Positions 41,106 to 51,386 of a stretch of 64,000 nucleotides of DNA are shown in pieces (position 1 is the first letter of the stretch; every line of letters begins with the position of its first letter). The stretch lies in contig NZ_AODF01000001.1 of NCBI RefSeq assembly GCF_000525875.1, forward strand, positions 288,519-352,518, in the 5' to 3' direction. The notes beneath the pieces were generated by a model that did not search any database, was not told the DNA's origin, and worked only from the letters and a program-made list of their open reading frames with translations. The stretch is from Listeria floridensis FSL S10-1187. GTDB taxonomy: Bacteria > Bacillota > Bacilli > Lactobacillales > Listeriaceae. The position numbers and the translations under genes were made by a program.

Positions 41106-41561
41106 ATGTCTGCATTAAAAGTTGCCCTTTCTTCTGACCATGGCGGTATTGAACTTCGCAAAACAATTGCTCATCTCTTGGAATCGCTTGACGTACCTTA
41201 TCAAGAATTTGGTCCTGAAGCGAATGAATCTGTGGATTATCCAAACTTAGCTTTTACAGTTGCAAACAAAGTTGCGACAAACGAAGTCGATCGCGGCATT
41301 TTGATTTGCGGAACAGGTGTCGGAATGAGTATCGCGGCCAACAAAGTTCCCGGCATCCGGTGTGCGCTTGTCGGCGATACTTTCACGGCACACGCAACGC
41401 GTGAACATAACGATTCTAATGTCATCGCTCTCGGTGCACGCGTTCTCGGTCCGGGTCTTGCAGCAGATATTGTGAAAATCTGGCTCGAAACAGAATTTGA
41501 AGGCGGTCGTCACGAGACTCGTTTGAATCAAATTGCGGCATTTGAGCAGGCTGAACACTGA
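41106..41561 (+). CDS. rpiB: Ribose-5-phosphate isomerase B / RpiB-LacAB family
   Basis: Interconverts ribose 5-phosphate and ribulose 5-phosphate. The 151-residue protein has the family signatures ALSSDHGGIELRKTI at the start, the catalytic-loop segment LICGTGVGMSIAANKVPGIRCAL, and AREHNDSNVIALGARVLG. AGGAGG precedes ATG 41106. A LacA/LacB-type galactose-6-phosphate isomerase is the main alternative, but a single gene without lac neighbours favours RpiB. Confidence 0.9.
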   Translation: MSALKVALSSDHGGIELRKTIAHLLESLDVPYQEFGPEANESVDYPNLAFTVANKVATNEVDRGILICGTGVGMSIAANKVPGIRCALVGDTFTAHATREHNDSNVIALGARVLGPGLAADIVKIWLETEFEGGRHETRLNQIAAFEQAEH

Positions 41562-41564
41562 TAC

Positions 41565-41806
41565 TTATCCAGCTATCCACAACTTATCCACAAGCCAATG
41601 TTTTGTGGATAGCTTGTGGATATTCACTTTATTTTTATCTATTTTTATAGAGAAACGCCTAATATAGCTATTTTAAGTATGTGAATTTCGATTTTCGAGG
41701 TCGAATAACTTACTCTGTAGCGCTAAAATTGCTCACAAGTTATCCACAATATCCACAACCGGTGTGGAAAACCCTTTTTTTAATCCAGTTTTCCTTTTGT
41801 GGATAA
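41565..41806. promoter_or_regulatory. Cluster of nine DnaA boxes
   Basis: Nine matches to TTATCCACA or its complement lie in 242 bp. Perfect: 41584-41592 (+), 41740-41748 (+), 41798-41806 (-). One mismatch: 41573-41581 (+), 41604-41612 (-), 41615-41623 (-), 41749-41757 (+), 41763-41771 (-, TTTTCCACA). Two mismatches: 41565-41573 (+). Several are spaced 11 bp apart or directly adjacent. No dnaA, dnaN or rpmH is near, so this is not the standard oriC. It resembles the DnaA-titrating box clusters of Bacillus. Confidence 0.85.
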
Positions 41807-41879
41807 CTTTTATCTCTTTTATCATTTTTCTGCTAAGAAATACATTTTAAGAAAAAATTAGAGAAATGGATGTGTCACT

Positions 41880-42916
41880 ATGAAAAAACTAACCATGGCT
41901 TTCTTCGGATTCGGAAAAAGTACAAATCGTTATCACTTGCTTACTTGCTAGAACGCCAGGATAGAATCTTTGTGAAAACTATTTACAATCCGCGCAATAA
42001 ACCCGAACTGGAGAAAAACTATCCTGATACGATGTTCACAACGAAAGTGGACGATGTATTAAAGGACGAAGAAATCGATTTTATTTCAATTTGTACACCG
42101 GCATTCACTCATTATGAACTGGCCAAAATCTGCTTGGAGCACGGGAAAAACGTCATGATTGAAAAACCGTTTTGCGAGACACTTCGTGAAGCCAAAGAAT
42201 TAATCGAGCTTGCAAATGAGAAAGGTTTGCTAATTATGCCGTTTCAAAATCGACGTTTTGATGGAGATTATCTTGCGGTTAAACAAGTTCTCGATAGCGG
42301 AAAACTCGGAGAATTGATTGAAATTGAATCACATTTTGATTATTATCGTCCGGATAGCAACTTGAATAAAGGACCAAATAGTGCTGGTGCAGTTTATGGA
42401 CTTGGCATTCACTTGATCGACCAGATGGTGGCGTTGTTTGGCCGCCCACAGGCGGCCAGCTATGATATTCGCTCGATCCGAAACCCAGAAAACCCAGACG
42501 ATTATTTCGAAATCAATTTGTTCTACTCAACTTGGAAAACAAAACTCAAATCCAGTTCGCTCGTTCTTACCCCTTATCCAAAATTTATTGTTCACGGCAC
42601 GAAAGGGAGCTTTGTCAAGCACGGCATCGACCGGCAAGAAAAGGATCTTAAGGCAGGAATTATGCCTGGTGCTCGGCTGTTCGGGCAGGATTTCACGGAA
42701 CATTATGGGACGCTTTCTTACATTGCGGAAGACGGAACGGAGCTTACGGAGCTAGTTGAAACTCCGCTCGGCGATTACGGCCGGGTTTATGATGCGGTCT
42801 ACGATACGCTGCTTTTGGGGAAAGAAAAACTTGTTCAAGACAGCGAGATTTTAACAGATATTGAGATTTTGGAACGTGGTTTTGAAAAAGAAAGTCCGAG
42901 TTTAATACTACTTTAA
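41880..42916 (+). CDS. Gfo/Idh/MocA-family oxidoreductase (one frameshift)
   Basis: NAD(P)-dependent sugar- or cyclitol-type dehydrogenase; substrate unknown. The N-terminal nucleotide-binding strand (MKKLTMAFFGFGKSTNRYHL, GFG in place of GxGxxG) starts at ATG 41880. The rest follows in another frame: FISICTPAFTHYELAK, GKNVMIEKPFCETLREA (the family EKP motif) and SAGAVYGLGIHLIDQMV. One base is missing at about 41940; a C there gives YHLPYLLERQDRIF. The gene converges with kdpE over a strong terminator. Confidence 0.82.
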
Positions 42917-42957
42917 GAAAAAACCGAGGTGGCTCTTTGAGCCACCTCGGTTTTTTG
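42917..42957. terminator. Bidirectional terminator
   Basis: AAAAAACCGAGGTGGCTC pairs with GAGCCACCTCGGTTTTTT around a 4-nt loop. It ends the oxidoreductase gene (plus) and the kdp operon (minus). Confidence 0.93.
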
Positions 42958-42967
42958 ACCAGCAAAT

Positions 42968-43666
42968 TTATTCTTCTGCCATGCGGTAGCCGACTCCGAC
43001 TTCCGTCATGATGTAGCGCGGTTCAGCTGGGTTTTGCTCGATTTTGCGGCGAATATTGCTCATGTTGACCCGCAAAGTTTGGTTCTCATTGGCATAAGGG
43101 CCCCAAATTTCGCGAATGATAAAATCGTGCGTCAAGACTTTTCCAGCGTGTTTTGCAAGCAAGATTAGGATTTTATATTCGATCGGAGTGAGGTGAACTT
43201 CGGCACCGTCAACTGTGACAATTCGTTTCGCCAAGTCAAGCCGCAGTTCGCCTAGTTCAAATAAAGCGGTTGGTTTTTCCATAGCTTGGATATTTTGCTC
43301 GCTATGACGCAGAGCTGTTCGTATCCGTGCAAGGAGTTCTGAGGTGCCAAACGGCTTCGTCATGTAATCGTCTGCCCCAAGGTCAAGTGCTTCTACTTTT
43401 TCGCGTTCGTGCAGCCGTGCCGAAACCACAATCACTGGCACACTCGACCAGACACGCAGTGATTTCAATACGTCAAGACCGTCAACATCTGGCAGCCCGA
43501 GGTCAAGCAGAACAATATCAGGTGCATGAGATGCCGCAATACTGAGCCCTTCTTTTCCTGTGCTACTGCTGATTACTTTATAGCCGCTCGCTTCCAAAAC
43601 GGCTTGGATAAATCGGCTGATTCCTGTTTCATCTTCGATCACAAGCACGAGTTGATTATGACTCAT
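42968..43666 (-). CDS. kdpE: KDP operon response regulator KdpE
   Basis: OmpR-family response regulator that activates kdpFABC under potassium limitation. The receiver domain (residues 1-118) has the phosphoacceptor in IVLLDLGLPDVDG and Lys in DDYMTKPFG; the C-terminal winged helix includes TPIEYKILILLAKHAGKVLTHDFIIREIWG. Length 232. It overlaps kdpD by 11 bp. Confidence 0.96.
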   Translation of the reverse strand: MSHNQLVLVIEDETGISRFIQAVLEASGYKVISSSTGKEGLSIAASHAPDIVLLDLGLPDVDGLDVLKSLRVWSSVPVIVVSARLHEREKVEALDLGADDYMTKPFGTSELLARIRTALRHSEQNIQAMEKPTALFELGELRLDLAKRIVTVDGAEVHLTPIEYKILILLAKHAGKVLTHDFIIREIWGPYANENQTLRVNMSNIRRKIEQNPAEPRYIMTEVGVGYRMAEE

Positions 43667-46318
43667 TCTCTTTTCCTCCTAATGGTAATGTAAATCTGAA
43701 AATCGTTCCACCGCCTGGATTTTCTGAGGCTTCCATTCTGCCGCCGTGCGCTTTGATAATTGACATACAAATGGAAAGCCCTATGCCAAGTCCACGTGTC
43801 ATGTCAATCCGGTCTCGTTCAAGCGCCGCCAACCCGTCAAAAAGATGTCCCATGTTTTCAGGGGGAATCCCAGTACCGTCGTCTTTTACGGTAAAGATCA
43901 CTTCATCGCCTCTTCCGCTCAAAATCGCATTCACCCATACTGAGGCATTTTCTCCGCCATGGCGCAAAGCATTTTCGATCAGATTCATCAAGACTTGTTC
44001 GATCAAAGTCCCATCCATCGGTACGAATAAAACTTGTTCTGGTACTTGAACGGAAATGTTTCGATAAGGAAAGCGCGTTTTAACGCGCTGCACAGCTTCG
44101 CCAACAATTTCCTCTACTGCTTCATCTTCTCTTTTCACCGTAAATTCTTTATCACTAATTCGTGTCACAGAAAGCAGATTTTCGACCATTCGAATTAGCC
44201 ATTCGGAATCTTCTTTAATATCGCTCACGAGTTTTTGTTTGATGCTCTCATCAAGCTGGGTACCGCTTTCAAGAAGCGCGGAACTCGCTCCGAGAATTCC
44301 GGTTAAAGGGGTTCGCAAATCATGCGAGATTGCTCGAAGCAGATTACCGCGTATTTTTTTCTTTTTTCCGCCGCAACGAGGATATCTTGTTGTTCATCTG
44401 ATAATTTCTGTTTCAACAAGGCGAGCGCAATTTGCGAGCCGATCATCCGCAAAAAATTACGATCTTCCTGCGAAAATGGTTCTTTCGTTTCGCTATAATA
44501 GAGTCCGATCACACCAAGTACGTTTCCCTCAGCTATAACGGGCATGTAATAACCGGCTGAACCACCAAGTGTGTCGGTAAAACGCCCAGCTGTCTTTCCA
44601 TTTTTGAAAACCCAGTGCACAACAGCTTGTTCTGAATCACTTTCAAGCACCGCCGCGCCTGATTCGTCTTTTGCGGCAAGAAAAACACTGTTCTTTTGTT
44701 CGATCGGGTCAGCCGGATAAAAAATGACGGAACGGCCAAATAACTCACGAATGTAACTGGTTGAAAGGGTTAGGATAGCATTTAGGTTTTGTGCCGCAAG
44801 CAGTTTACGATTGAGTTCATATAAGGTTTCGGTATGTTTCTCACGGATAACCGCTTGTTTCGCCAAGTTTTTAATTCTAACTGTGAGCGTGCTTGTCGTA
44901 AGCGCAACTACAAGCATGATGCCGTATGTGACCGGGTAGCCGGCTTGAATGGTATTAAAAGTGTAGAGCGGCATCATGAAAAAGAAGTTAAACAAGAGTA
45001 CCGCAAAAAATGAACCAATGATGCCATACCAATAGCCTGATGTTATCCGGGAAATGACAAGCACGGACAAGATGTAAACCATGATGATATTTTGATCACC
45101 AATGCCAAGCTGTGACAGTCCTTCCGACAGAATTGTTGCAAGCACAAGTGCAGCAGCCATTTTCATCGTATCGTACCAGGTAATCGATTTCTCCAAAAAG
45201 AACCGTGGCCGTTTTTCTGCTTTTTCCGGCGCGATTTTTACCATGTGAATTTCGGTTGTCTCAAGCCGCTGAAACAGCTCATCTTCAAGCTCCGCGCCGA
45301 GCAAACGATTATGCCGTCGCGATTTTCCGATCACAATATTCGTTACTCCTGAAAGTTTGGCGTATTCAGCGATTGTTTCCGCAAGATCGCTTCCAGTCAC
45401 TGTTACGACTTCCGCCGAAAGTTCCTCTGCTAGTTCGAGATTCTCACGCAACCGTATTTGTTCTTCTTTTGAAAGCGGCTTGCCATCCGATACATGAAGC
45501 GCTGTAAACGAACCGTGAAAAGCTTCCGAGGCGCGCGCCGCCCAGCGAATCATTTTTTTAGCACCGAGTGAACTGTCAATGCATACCAGCCAGTTCATCC
45601 CGCCGCGCTTGCCCGCTTGCTGATTGGAACTACTAATCCGGTCAGCGGTCATTCTTGTTGCAATTTCCCGCAAAATCCGCAAGTTATCTTTCGTAAAAAA
45701 TTTTGTGCGTGCCAAAGCCGCGCTGTCCGCCGTATAAATTTTATCTTCATCAAGCCGCGTTAAAAGCTCATCTGGTTCAATATCTACCAGTTTGATTTTA
45801 TCTGCTTGATCGAAAAAACGATCTGGAATCGTTTCGTGCACTTCTGCATTCGTCAAACCAAACACGATGTCATTTAAACTTTCAATATGCTGAACATTGA
45901 CCGTCGTATACACATTAATGCCTGCATCAAGCAATTCTTCAACATCTTGATACCGTTTGCGGTTACGCATTCCGTCTGGATTTGTATGCGCCAGTTCATC
46001 CACGAGAACAAGATCTGGATGTTTGACCAAAATACCATCCAGATCTAACTCCTCAAGTTCAATATTTTTATACGGAATCTTCTTACGCGGAATTTGCGGA
46101 ATCCCGACAAGCAGCTCTTCCGTTTCGGGACGCATATGCGGTTCAATGTAGCCGATCCAAACATCCACACCACGCTTAAGCTCTTCATGCGCCTCATTCA
46201 GCATCGCAAACGTCTTTCCGACGCCTGCCGCATAACCAAAATAAATTTTCAGTTTGCCGCTCCCGCTCTTCTCACCCGTATCCCCGTTTTCCAGTTTTTT
46301 ATCCGACTCGCTTACCAT
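43656..46318 (-). CDS. kdpD: Potassium sensor histidine kinase KdpD (one frameshift)
   Basis: Senses potassium and turgor and phosphorylates KdpE. Domain order: KdpD N-terminal domain with Walker A GYAAGVGKT and HPDLVLVDELAHTNP; Usp-like domain (SSLGAKKMIRWAARASEAFHG); four closely spaced membrane helices (about residues 395-490); GAF-like domain; HisKA with SHDLRTPLTG; HATPase with NALRHGG and GTGIPPENMG. The halves are in different frames, joined within AAAAAAG-AAAAAAA (44354-44367); one more A (or two fewer) gives RGNLLRAISHDLRT. The histidine lies right after the lesion. Confidence 0.93.
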
Positions 46319-46332
46319 CCCCTAGGCCTCCC

Positions 46333-46863
46333 TTACCTTTTATCCAGCGTCAAATTCACCAGAAGCACGTTCACAACCGGCTCACCGACAATGCCAAGCA
46401 CTCGTTTCGACGTGTATTTTTCAAAAACCGCTTTTACTGTGGAAACGGGGAGGTTGCGTGCACGCGCAATTCGTTCAGCTTGGTAGTTTGCTGCCGCAAC
46501 CGAAATTTCTGGGTCAACGCCGCTCGCCGAAGCTGTCACGAGATCCGCCGGAATGTTCTTGTCGTTCCCTGGGTCCAGTTTCCGCAAAGCTTTTACACGT
46601 TTCTCCATCAGCATTTTCGCTTCCGCACTTGTTGGATCTAGATTTGATGCCGCACCGTCATCCGGCCGTCCAATCAAATATTTGGCTTCCGTAAACGTCT
46701 GTCCAATAAGTTTCGATCCTTTGTTTCCTTCTATTATACTGCCATTTGCCTGTTCATGAAAAGCCGCTTGTGCAATCACCGTAACAATCACCGGATAAAC
46801 CGCACCGCAAAGTAACATCAAGAACAAGAAAACTAGCGCCGCTTGTTTCAAAAGCATCTTCAT
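46333..46863 (-). CDS. kdpC: KdpC, potassium-transporting ATPase subunit
   Basis: Accessory subunit of the KdpFABC K+ pump. The 176-residue protein has one N-terminal membrane helix (LVFLFLMLLCGAVYPVIVTV) and a periplasm-facing domain with GSKLIGQTFTEAKYLIGRPDD, SASGVDPEISVAAA and a C-terminal VNVLLVNLTLD. AGGAGG lies 8 nt before the ATG. It sits 12 bp after kdpB. Confidence 0.96.
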   Translation of the reverse strand: MKMLLKQAALVFLFLMLLCGAVYPVIVTVIAQAAFHEQANGSIIEGNKGSKLIGQTFTEAKYLIGRPDDGAASNLDPTSAEAKMLMEKRVKALRKLDPGNDKNIPADLVTASASGVDPEISVAAANYQAERIARARNLPVSTVKAVFEKYTSKRVLGIVGEPVVNVLLVNLTLDKR

Positions 46864-46875
46864 TTTCCTTACCTC

Positions 46876-48933
46876 CTAAGCAATGCCAATCCAAGTCAGA
46901 ATTAAATCAATCAACTTAATCGCAATAAATGGAGCAATAAGCCCGCCAAGACCATAAATCAAAATGTTGCGGCTAAGCAGTTTCTGAGCCGGCATCTCAC
47001 GATATTTAACCCCTTTAAGCGAAAGTGGAATCAAGAAAATAATGATCAGCGCGTTATAAATAATTGCCGAGAGAAGAGCCGTAACAGGACTCGTCAAATT
47101 CATCACATTCAAAACTTCCAGTTCTGGATAAATCCCGTAAAATAGTACCGGAATAATCGCAAAATATTTCGCCAAGTCATTCGCCACACTAAAAGTTGTA
47201 AGCGCGCCTCTTGTCATCAAAAGTTGCTTTCCGATACGTACAATATCAATCAATTTCGTTGGGCTCGAATCGAGATCCACCATATTGCCAGCTTCTTTTG
47301 CCGCTTGCGTCCCCGAGTTCATCGCAACCGCCACATCCGCCTGCGCAAGCGCAGGCGCATCATTTGTCCCGTCGCCTGTCATCGCCACAAGATGTCCATC
47401 CTTTTGATAAGAACGAATGAGTTCCAGTTTAGCCTCAGGCGTTGCTTCCGCCAGAAAATCATCCACGCCAGCTTCCGCAGCAATCGCCGCAGCTGTCATC
47501 GGATTATCACCTGTGATCATAATCGTCTTAATGCCCATTTCGCGCAAATCTTGGAACTTCTCTTTCACACCGTTTTTGACAATATCCTTCAAATAAACCA
47601 CGCCAAGCACTCGGTTATTTTTCACAACTACAAGCGGCGTTCCTCCAGCACCAGCCACTTGCGCCACAATCTCATCACATTCAGCCGGATAAATACCTCC
47701 TTCCGCTTTAACAAATTCCTTCACCGCATCCGCAGCACCTTTACGAATCACATCGTCATTATAATTTGTCCCGCTCATCCGCGTTTTCGCCGTAAAAGGA
47801 ACAAACTCCGCCTGCGAGCTCGAAAGTTCCCGCCCGCGAATATTAAAGCGTTCCTTGGCAAGCACCACAATGCTCCGTCCTTCAGCCGTTTCATCCGCTA
47901 GTGAGGAAAGCTGCGCCGCATCTGCCAGCTCTTCTTCTGAAACTCCCGCTACGGGCAAAAATTGACTCGCCCGACGGTTTCCAAGCGTGATCGTTCCTGT
48001 TTTATCGAGCAGAAGTACATCCACGTCTCCAGCAGCTTCAATCGCCCGACCACTCATCGCAAGCACATTGGCTTCATTCAATCGACTCATCCCAGCAATT
48101 CCAATGGAAGAAAGCAGGGCACCGATCGTCGTTGGCGCAAGACAAACAAGAAGCGCAATGACATTCGTAATGGAAATCGCCGAACCGCGTCCCGAAAGCT
48201 CGCTCGAAAATTGCGTAAACGGCAAAAGCGTTGCTGAAACTGCTAGAAAAATAATCGTCAGCGTGACAAGCAGAATTTGAAGCGCAATTTCATTTGGCGT
48301 TTTCTTCCGGCTTGCGCCTTCCACCATTGAAATCATTTTATCAAGAAAACTGCCGCCAGCCTCAGCCGTCACTTCAATCACAAGCGAATCCGAAACAAGC
48401 GTTGTCCCGCCAGTTACAGCACTGCGATCGCCTCCCGATTCCCGAATTACCGGCGCCGATTCACCGGTAATCGCACTCTCATCTACAGATGCCGCACCAG
48501 AAATCACTTCTCCGTCCATCGGAATCTGTTCACCTGCCAAAACAAGTACAATATCGCCTTTCTTGAGTTCCGTCGACAGAACTTCCGTATAATCATCCAC
48601 GCTATCCCTCGATTTCAGCTTACGCGCCGAAACATCCTTGCGCGCCCCGCGCAGGCTACCCGCCTGCGCCCTGCCGCGTCCTTCTGCAATCGCCTCCGCA
48701 AAGTTGGCAAACAAAACCGTAAACCATAAAATCAGCGCAATCACAAACGTATACCACCGCGCCGCGTCTTCTATCCCGGCAAATGTTAAAAAATAAAGAA
48801 CCGTTGTAAGAACAGCGCCAAGATACACAATGAACATCACCGGATTTTTAATTTGAACCTTCGGCGACAGCTTAAAAAATGATTGTACCGTCGCATCGCG
48901 GTAAATTTCTGCTTGATTCGTCTTCTTTTCCAT
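46876..48933 (-). CDS. kdpB: KdpB, P-type ATPase catalytic subunit
   Basis: ATP-hydrolysing subunit of the high-affinity K+ pump. Phosphorylation motif [14 protein letters not shown], the TGES loop ([11 protein letters not shown]), the hinge [16 protein letters not shown] and seven membrane helices are all present. AGGAGG lies 8 nt before ATG 48933 (MEKKTNQ); an ATG two codons earlier is too close to the ribosome binding site. Length about 685. Confidence 0.97.
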   Translation of the reverse strand: MEKKTNQAEIYRDATVQSFFKLSPKVQIKNPVMFIVYLGAVLTTVLYFLTFAGIEDAARWYTFVIALILWFTVLFANFAEAIAEGRGRAQAGSLRGARKDVSARKLKSRDSVDDYTEVLSTELKKGDIVLVLAGEQIPMDGEVISGAASVDESAITGESAPVIRESGGDRSAVTGGTTLVSDSLVIEVTAEAGGSFLDKMISMVEGASRKKTPNEIALQILLVTLTIIFLAVSATLLPFTQFSSELSGRGSAISITNVIALLVCLAPTTIGALLSSIGIAGMSRLNEANVLAMSGRAIEAAGDVDVLLLDKTGTITLGNRRASQFLPVAGVSEEELADAAQLSSLADETAEGRSIVVLAKERFNIRGRELSSSQAEFVPFTAKTRMSGTNYNDDVIRKGAADAVKEFVKAEGGIYPAECDEIVAQVAGAGGTPLVVVKNNRVLGVVYLKDIVKNGVKEKFQDLREMGIKTIMITGDNPMTAAAIAAEAGVDDFLAEATPEAKLELIRSYQKDGHLVAMTGDGTNDAPALAQADVAVAMNSGTQAAKEAGNMVDLDSSPTKLIDIVRIGKQLLMTRGALTTFSVANDLAKYFAIIPVLFYGIYPELEVLNVMNLTSPVTALLSAIIYNALIIIFLIPLSLKGVKYREMPAQKLLSRNILIYGLGGLIAPFIAIKLIDLILTWIGIA

Positions 48934-48945
48934 CTTCATTTCCTC

Positions 48946-50637
48946 CTACTTCCCTGCCGTTAAAAAATCCGCAATTGGACCAAGCGCAAGACTCGGCAAA
49001 AAGCTAAGCGCTCCGACGAGCAGAATCACGCCGAGTAAAAGTCCGGCAAACATTGCGTTTTTCGTCGATAACGTTCCACTTGATGCAGCCACAGTTTTTT
49101 TCTTCGCCAAATTTCCTGCTAAAAATAACGTGGCAAGAAGCGGCAAGAACCGTGTCACTAGCATAATCAGTCCGCCTAACAAATTTGTAAACCCTGTATC
49201 TGCCGTAAATCCACCAAAAGCACTACCATTATTGTTCGCCATCGACGTAAAAGCATATAAGATTTCTGTAAAACCATGCGCTCCCCCGTTCGTAATCCAG
49301 CTTGTAGCGCTTGGAATCATCACCGCAGCAGCCGTCCCAAACAGCGACAAAAGCGGCGGACCGAGTATGACGAGACAAACCATTTTCATGTCAAACGGCT
49401 CAATTTTCTTTCCAAGATACTCAGGCGTCCGCCCAACGAGCAGACCTGCAATGAATACCGTCAAAATCACGAAAGCAATCATGCCATACAAGCCGCTTCC
49501 GACTCCGCCGAAAACGATTTCCCCAAGCTGCATTAGAAAGAGTGGCACAAGCCCGCCAAGCGGTGTCAAACTGTCATGCATGGCATTCACGGCGCCATTC
49601 GAAGCAGCAGTTGTCGCCGTCCCAAACAGCGCTGAGGCGCCGACGCCAAACCTTGCTTCCTTTCCTTCCATATTACCGGAAGTACTATCCACGAAAGCCA
49701 TTTGCGCACCGCCAAATTGTTCTGCAAGCGTTATGCCGATAAGCGCAGCTGAAAACAGCACAAGCATTACCGTAAATAACACCCGCCCTTGTTTACTATC
49801 CTTGACCGCTCGTCCAAACGTGATAACAAGTGCTGCTGGAATAAGCAGAATTGCAAGTGTCTCAAAAAAGTTGCTGAGTGCCGTCGGATTTTCAAACGGA
49901 AACGCTGAGTTGGCTCCGAAAAACCCACCGCCGTTTGTTCCAAGCATTTTAATCGCAATTTGACTAGCTGCAGGACCAAGCGGAATCAATTGCTTCGTTC
50001 CTTCTTGTAGCGTTTCAATTGTTCCATAGGAAGCAAAACTTTGTACCACACCTTGCGAAACTAAGATGATCGCTAGAACAAGCGACAGTGGTACAAGTAA
50101 ATACAGTGTAATTCGGATTAAATCCTTCCAAAAATTTCCTATTGAATGCGACTTTTTTAAAATAAAGCCGCGTATTAAGGCAAATAAAACGGCTATTCCC
50201 GTTGCTGCCGATACAAAATTTTGCACGGTCAGCCCAAGCATTTGTGATAAGTACGAAAGAGATGTTTCACCTGCATAAGCTTGCCAGTTTGTATTCGTGA
50301 CAAAACTCGCCGCTGTATTAAAGGCAAGTCCGAACGACAAGCCCTTTTGATGTTCTGGATTAAGCGGCAGAACACCTTGGAGCATGAGTATCGCCATCAA
50401 AATGAGAAATCCTATCGCGCTGAAGAGAATGACCGACATGGCATATTTCTTTGCCGACATCTCTTCTTCGGCACCTTTTCCTAGCAGTTTATAAGCCCCT
50501 CGCTCGACCGGTGACAACATTTTTGTGAGAAATGTTGACTGAAACGTTAATAGTCGATAAATATAAATACCAACAGGAATTGCGAGTGCTAATAAAATAA
50601 GAAGGAAAAATACATCCTGCACAAATATCCTGCTCAT
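48946..50637 (-). CDS. kdpA: KdpA, potassium-channel-like subunit
   Basis: K+-binding membrane subunit of KdpFABC, related to KtrB/TrkH. The 563-residue protein has about ten helices and selectivity-filter loops with conserved glycines ([57 protein letters not shown]). It overlaps kdpF by 4 bp (ATGA). Confidence 0.97.
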   Translation of the reverse strand: MSRIFVQDVFFLLILLALAIPVGIYIYRLLTFQSTFLTKMLSPVERGAYKLLGKGAEEEMSAKKYAMSVILFSAIGFLILMAILMLQGVLPLNPEHQKGLSFGLAFNTAASFVTNTNWQAYAGETSLSYLSQMLGLTVQNFVSAATGIAVLFALIRGFILKKSHSIGNFWKDLIRITLYLLVPLSLVLAIILVSQGVVQSFASYGTIETLQEGTKQLIPLGPAASQIAIKMLGTNGGGFFGANSAFPFENPTALSNFFETLAILLIPAALVITFGRAVKDSKQGRVLFTVMLVLFSAALIGITLAEQFGGAQMAFVDSTSGNMEGKEARFGVGASALFGTATTAASNGAVNAMHDSLTPLGGLVPLFLMQLGEIVFGGVGSGLYGMIAFVILTVFIAGLLVGRTPEYLGKKIEPFDMKMVCLVILGPPLLSLFGTAAAVMIPSATSWITNGGAHGFTEILYAFTSMANNNGSAFGGFTADTGFTNLLGGLIMLVTRFLPLLATLFLAGNLAKKKTVAASSGTLSTKNAMFAGLLLGVILLVGALSFLPSLALGPIADFLTAGK

Positions 50638-50723
50638 AACTCTTCACCTCGAAGTAGCAAAACAAATAAATAAATCATTAATAACACAGTGATTATCCCC
50701 ATGATTATCGTTAAAATTCCCAC
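50634..50723 (-). CDS. kdpF: KdpF, small stabilising subunit (29 residues)
   Basis: A single-helix peptide, [20 protein letters not shown] followed by VLLLRGEEL, that stabilises the KdpFABC complex. It starts with GTG at 50723, 8 nt after AAAGGAG. Its TGA overlaps the kdpA ATG. Position, hydrophobicity and length are exactly those of KdpF. Confidence 0.85.
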   Translation of the reverse strand: MGILTIIMGIITVLLMIYLFVLLLRGEEL

Positions 50724-50884
50724 TTTCTTCACTCCTTTAACAGCCTCGCTTTTACTAAATCTATCCTAACAAAAACGGTATAAAGACAGTGTTAAGGTCG
50801 AAATGAATCGTATAAAGATTTCGTTAAGAAAATCCGTGTAAATTTTACACAGTTAATTTTGTATGTGTAATAGAAATTGTTTTT

Positions 50885-50898
50885 TGAAAACGCTGTAT
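50885..50898 (+). promoter_or_regulatory. Possible cre site before the PTS operon
   Basis: TGAAAACGCTGTAT matches the first ten positions of the CcpA-binding consensus and differs at the end. It lies 27 bp upstream of the sigma-54 element. The 160 bp on its left toward kdpF hold no gene. Confidence 0.35.
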
Positions 50899-50924
50899 CT
50901 AAGCCGTTTCAGCAACTCCAAAAG

Positions 50925-50942
50925 TTGGCACGGAAGTTGCAT
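50925..50942 (+). promoter_or_regulatory. Sigma-54 promoter of the PTS operon
   Basis: TTGGCAC (GG at 50927-50928) and TTGCAT (GC at 50939-50940) have the fixed -24/-12 spacing of RpoN promoters (TGGCAC-N5-TTGCA). It lies 42 bp before the IIB start. Listeria uses RpoN with LevR/CelR-type activators for several PTS operons; no such activator is in the window. Confidence 0.85.
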
Positions 50943-50984
50943 ATATAGTTAGTATAGAATGAAAAAAGTTAGGAGGTTTTGATT

Positions 50985-51290
50985 TTGAAAACCATTATGT
51001 TAGTTTGTTCAGCAGGTATGTCAACTAGCCTACTTGTTACAAAAATGGAAAAAGCAGCTGAAGCAGAAGGATTTGACGCAAAAATCTTTGCTGTTGCAGA
51101 AGCAGAAGCGGATAGTCATTTTGATGAGATTGACGTTTTGATGCTTGGACCACAAGTTCGTTTCCTTGAAGGAAAAATGAAACAAAAGCTTGAACCAAAA
51201 GGGATTCCAGTCGGCGTAATCAACATGACAGATTACGGCACAATGAATGGAGAAAAAGTTCTAGCAAATGCTAAAGAATTACTAGGGTAA
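50985..51290 (+). CDS. PTS lactose/cellobiose-type EIIB
   Basis: Phosphotransfer subunit IIB. The 101-residue protein begins MKTIMLVCSAGMSTSLLVTKM; the Cys in LVCSAGMSTS is the phosphorylated residue. The start is TTG at 50985, 8 nt after AGGAGG. It is the first gene of a IIB-IIC-IIA operon; the substrate is probably a beta-glucoside such as cellobiose or a related disaccharide. Confidence 0.93.
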   Translation: MKTIMLVCSAGMSTSLLVTKMEKAAEAEGFDAKIFAVAEAEADSHFDEIDVLMLGPQVRFLEGKMKQKLEPKGIPVGVINMTDYGTMNGEKVLANAKELLG

Positions 51291-51386
51291 CTTTTTGTTA
51301 GCAAACAGCACTTATTTTGTTGTTTCTATATAATTTTATTTTAATTAATGGTCCTAAAAAGGGTCAAAAAAAGGAGAGTTTTAAAA

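Noticed and set aside
41565..41806. Interpretation of the DnaA boxes as the chromosomal origin
   Set aside because: No dnaA, dnaN, rpmH or other origin-linked genes are near, and the flanks are rpiB and a sugar-type dehydrogenase.
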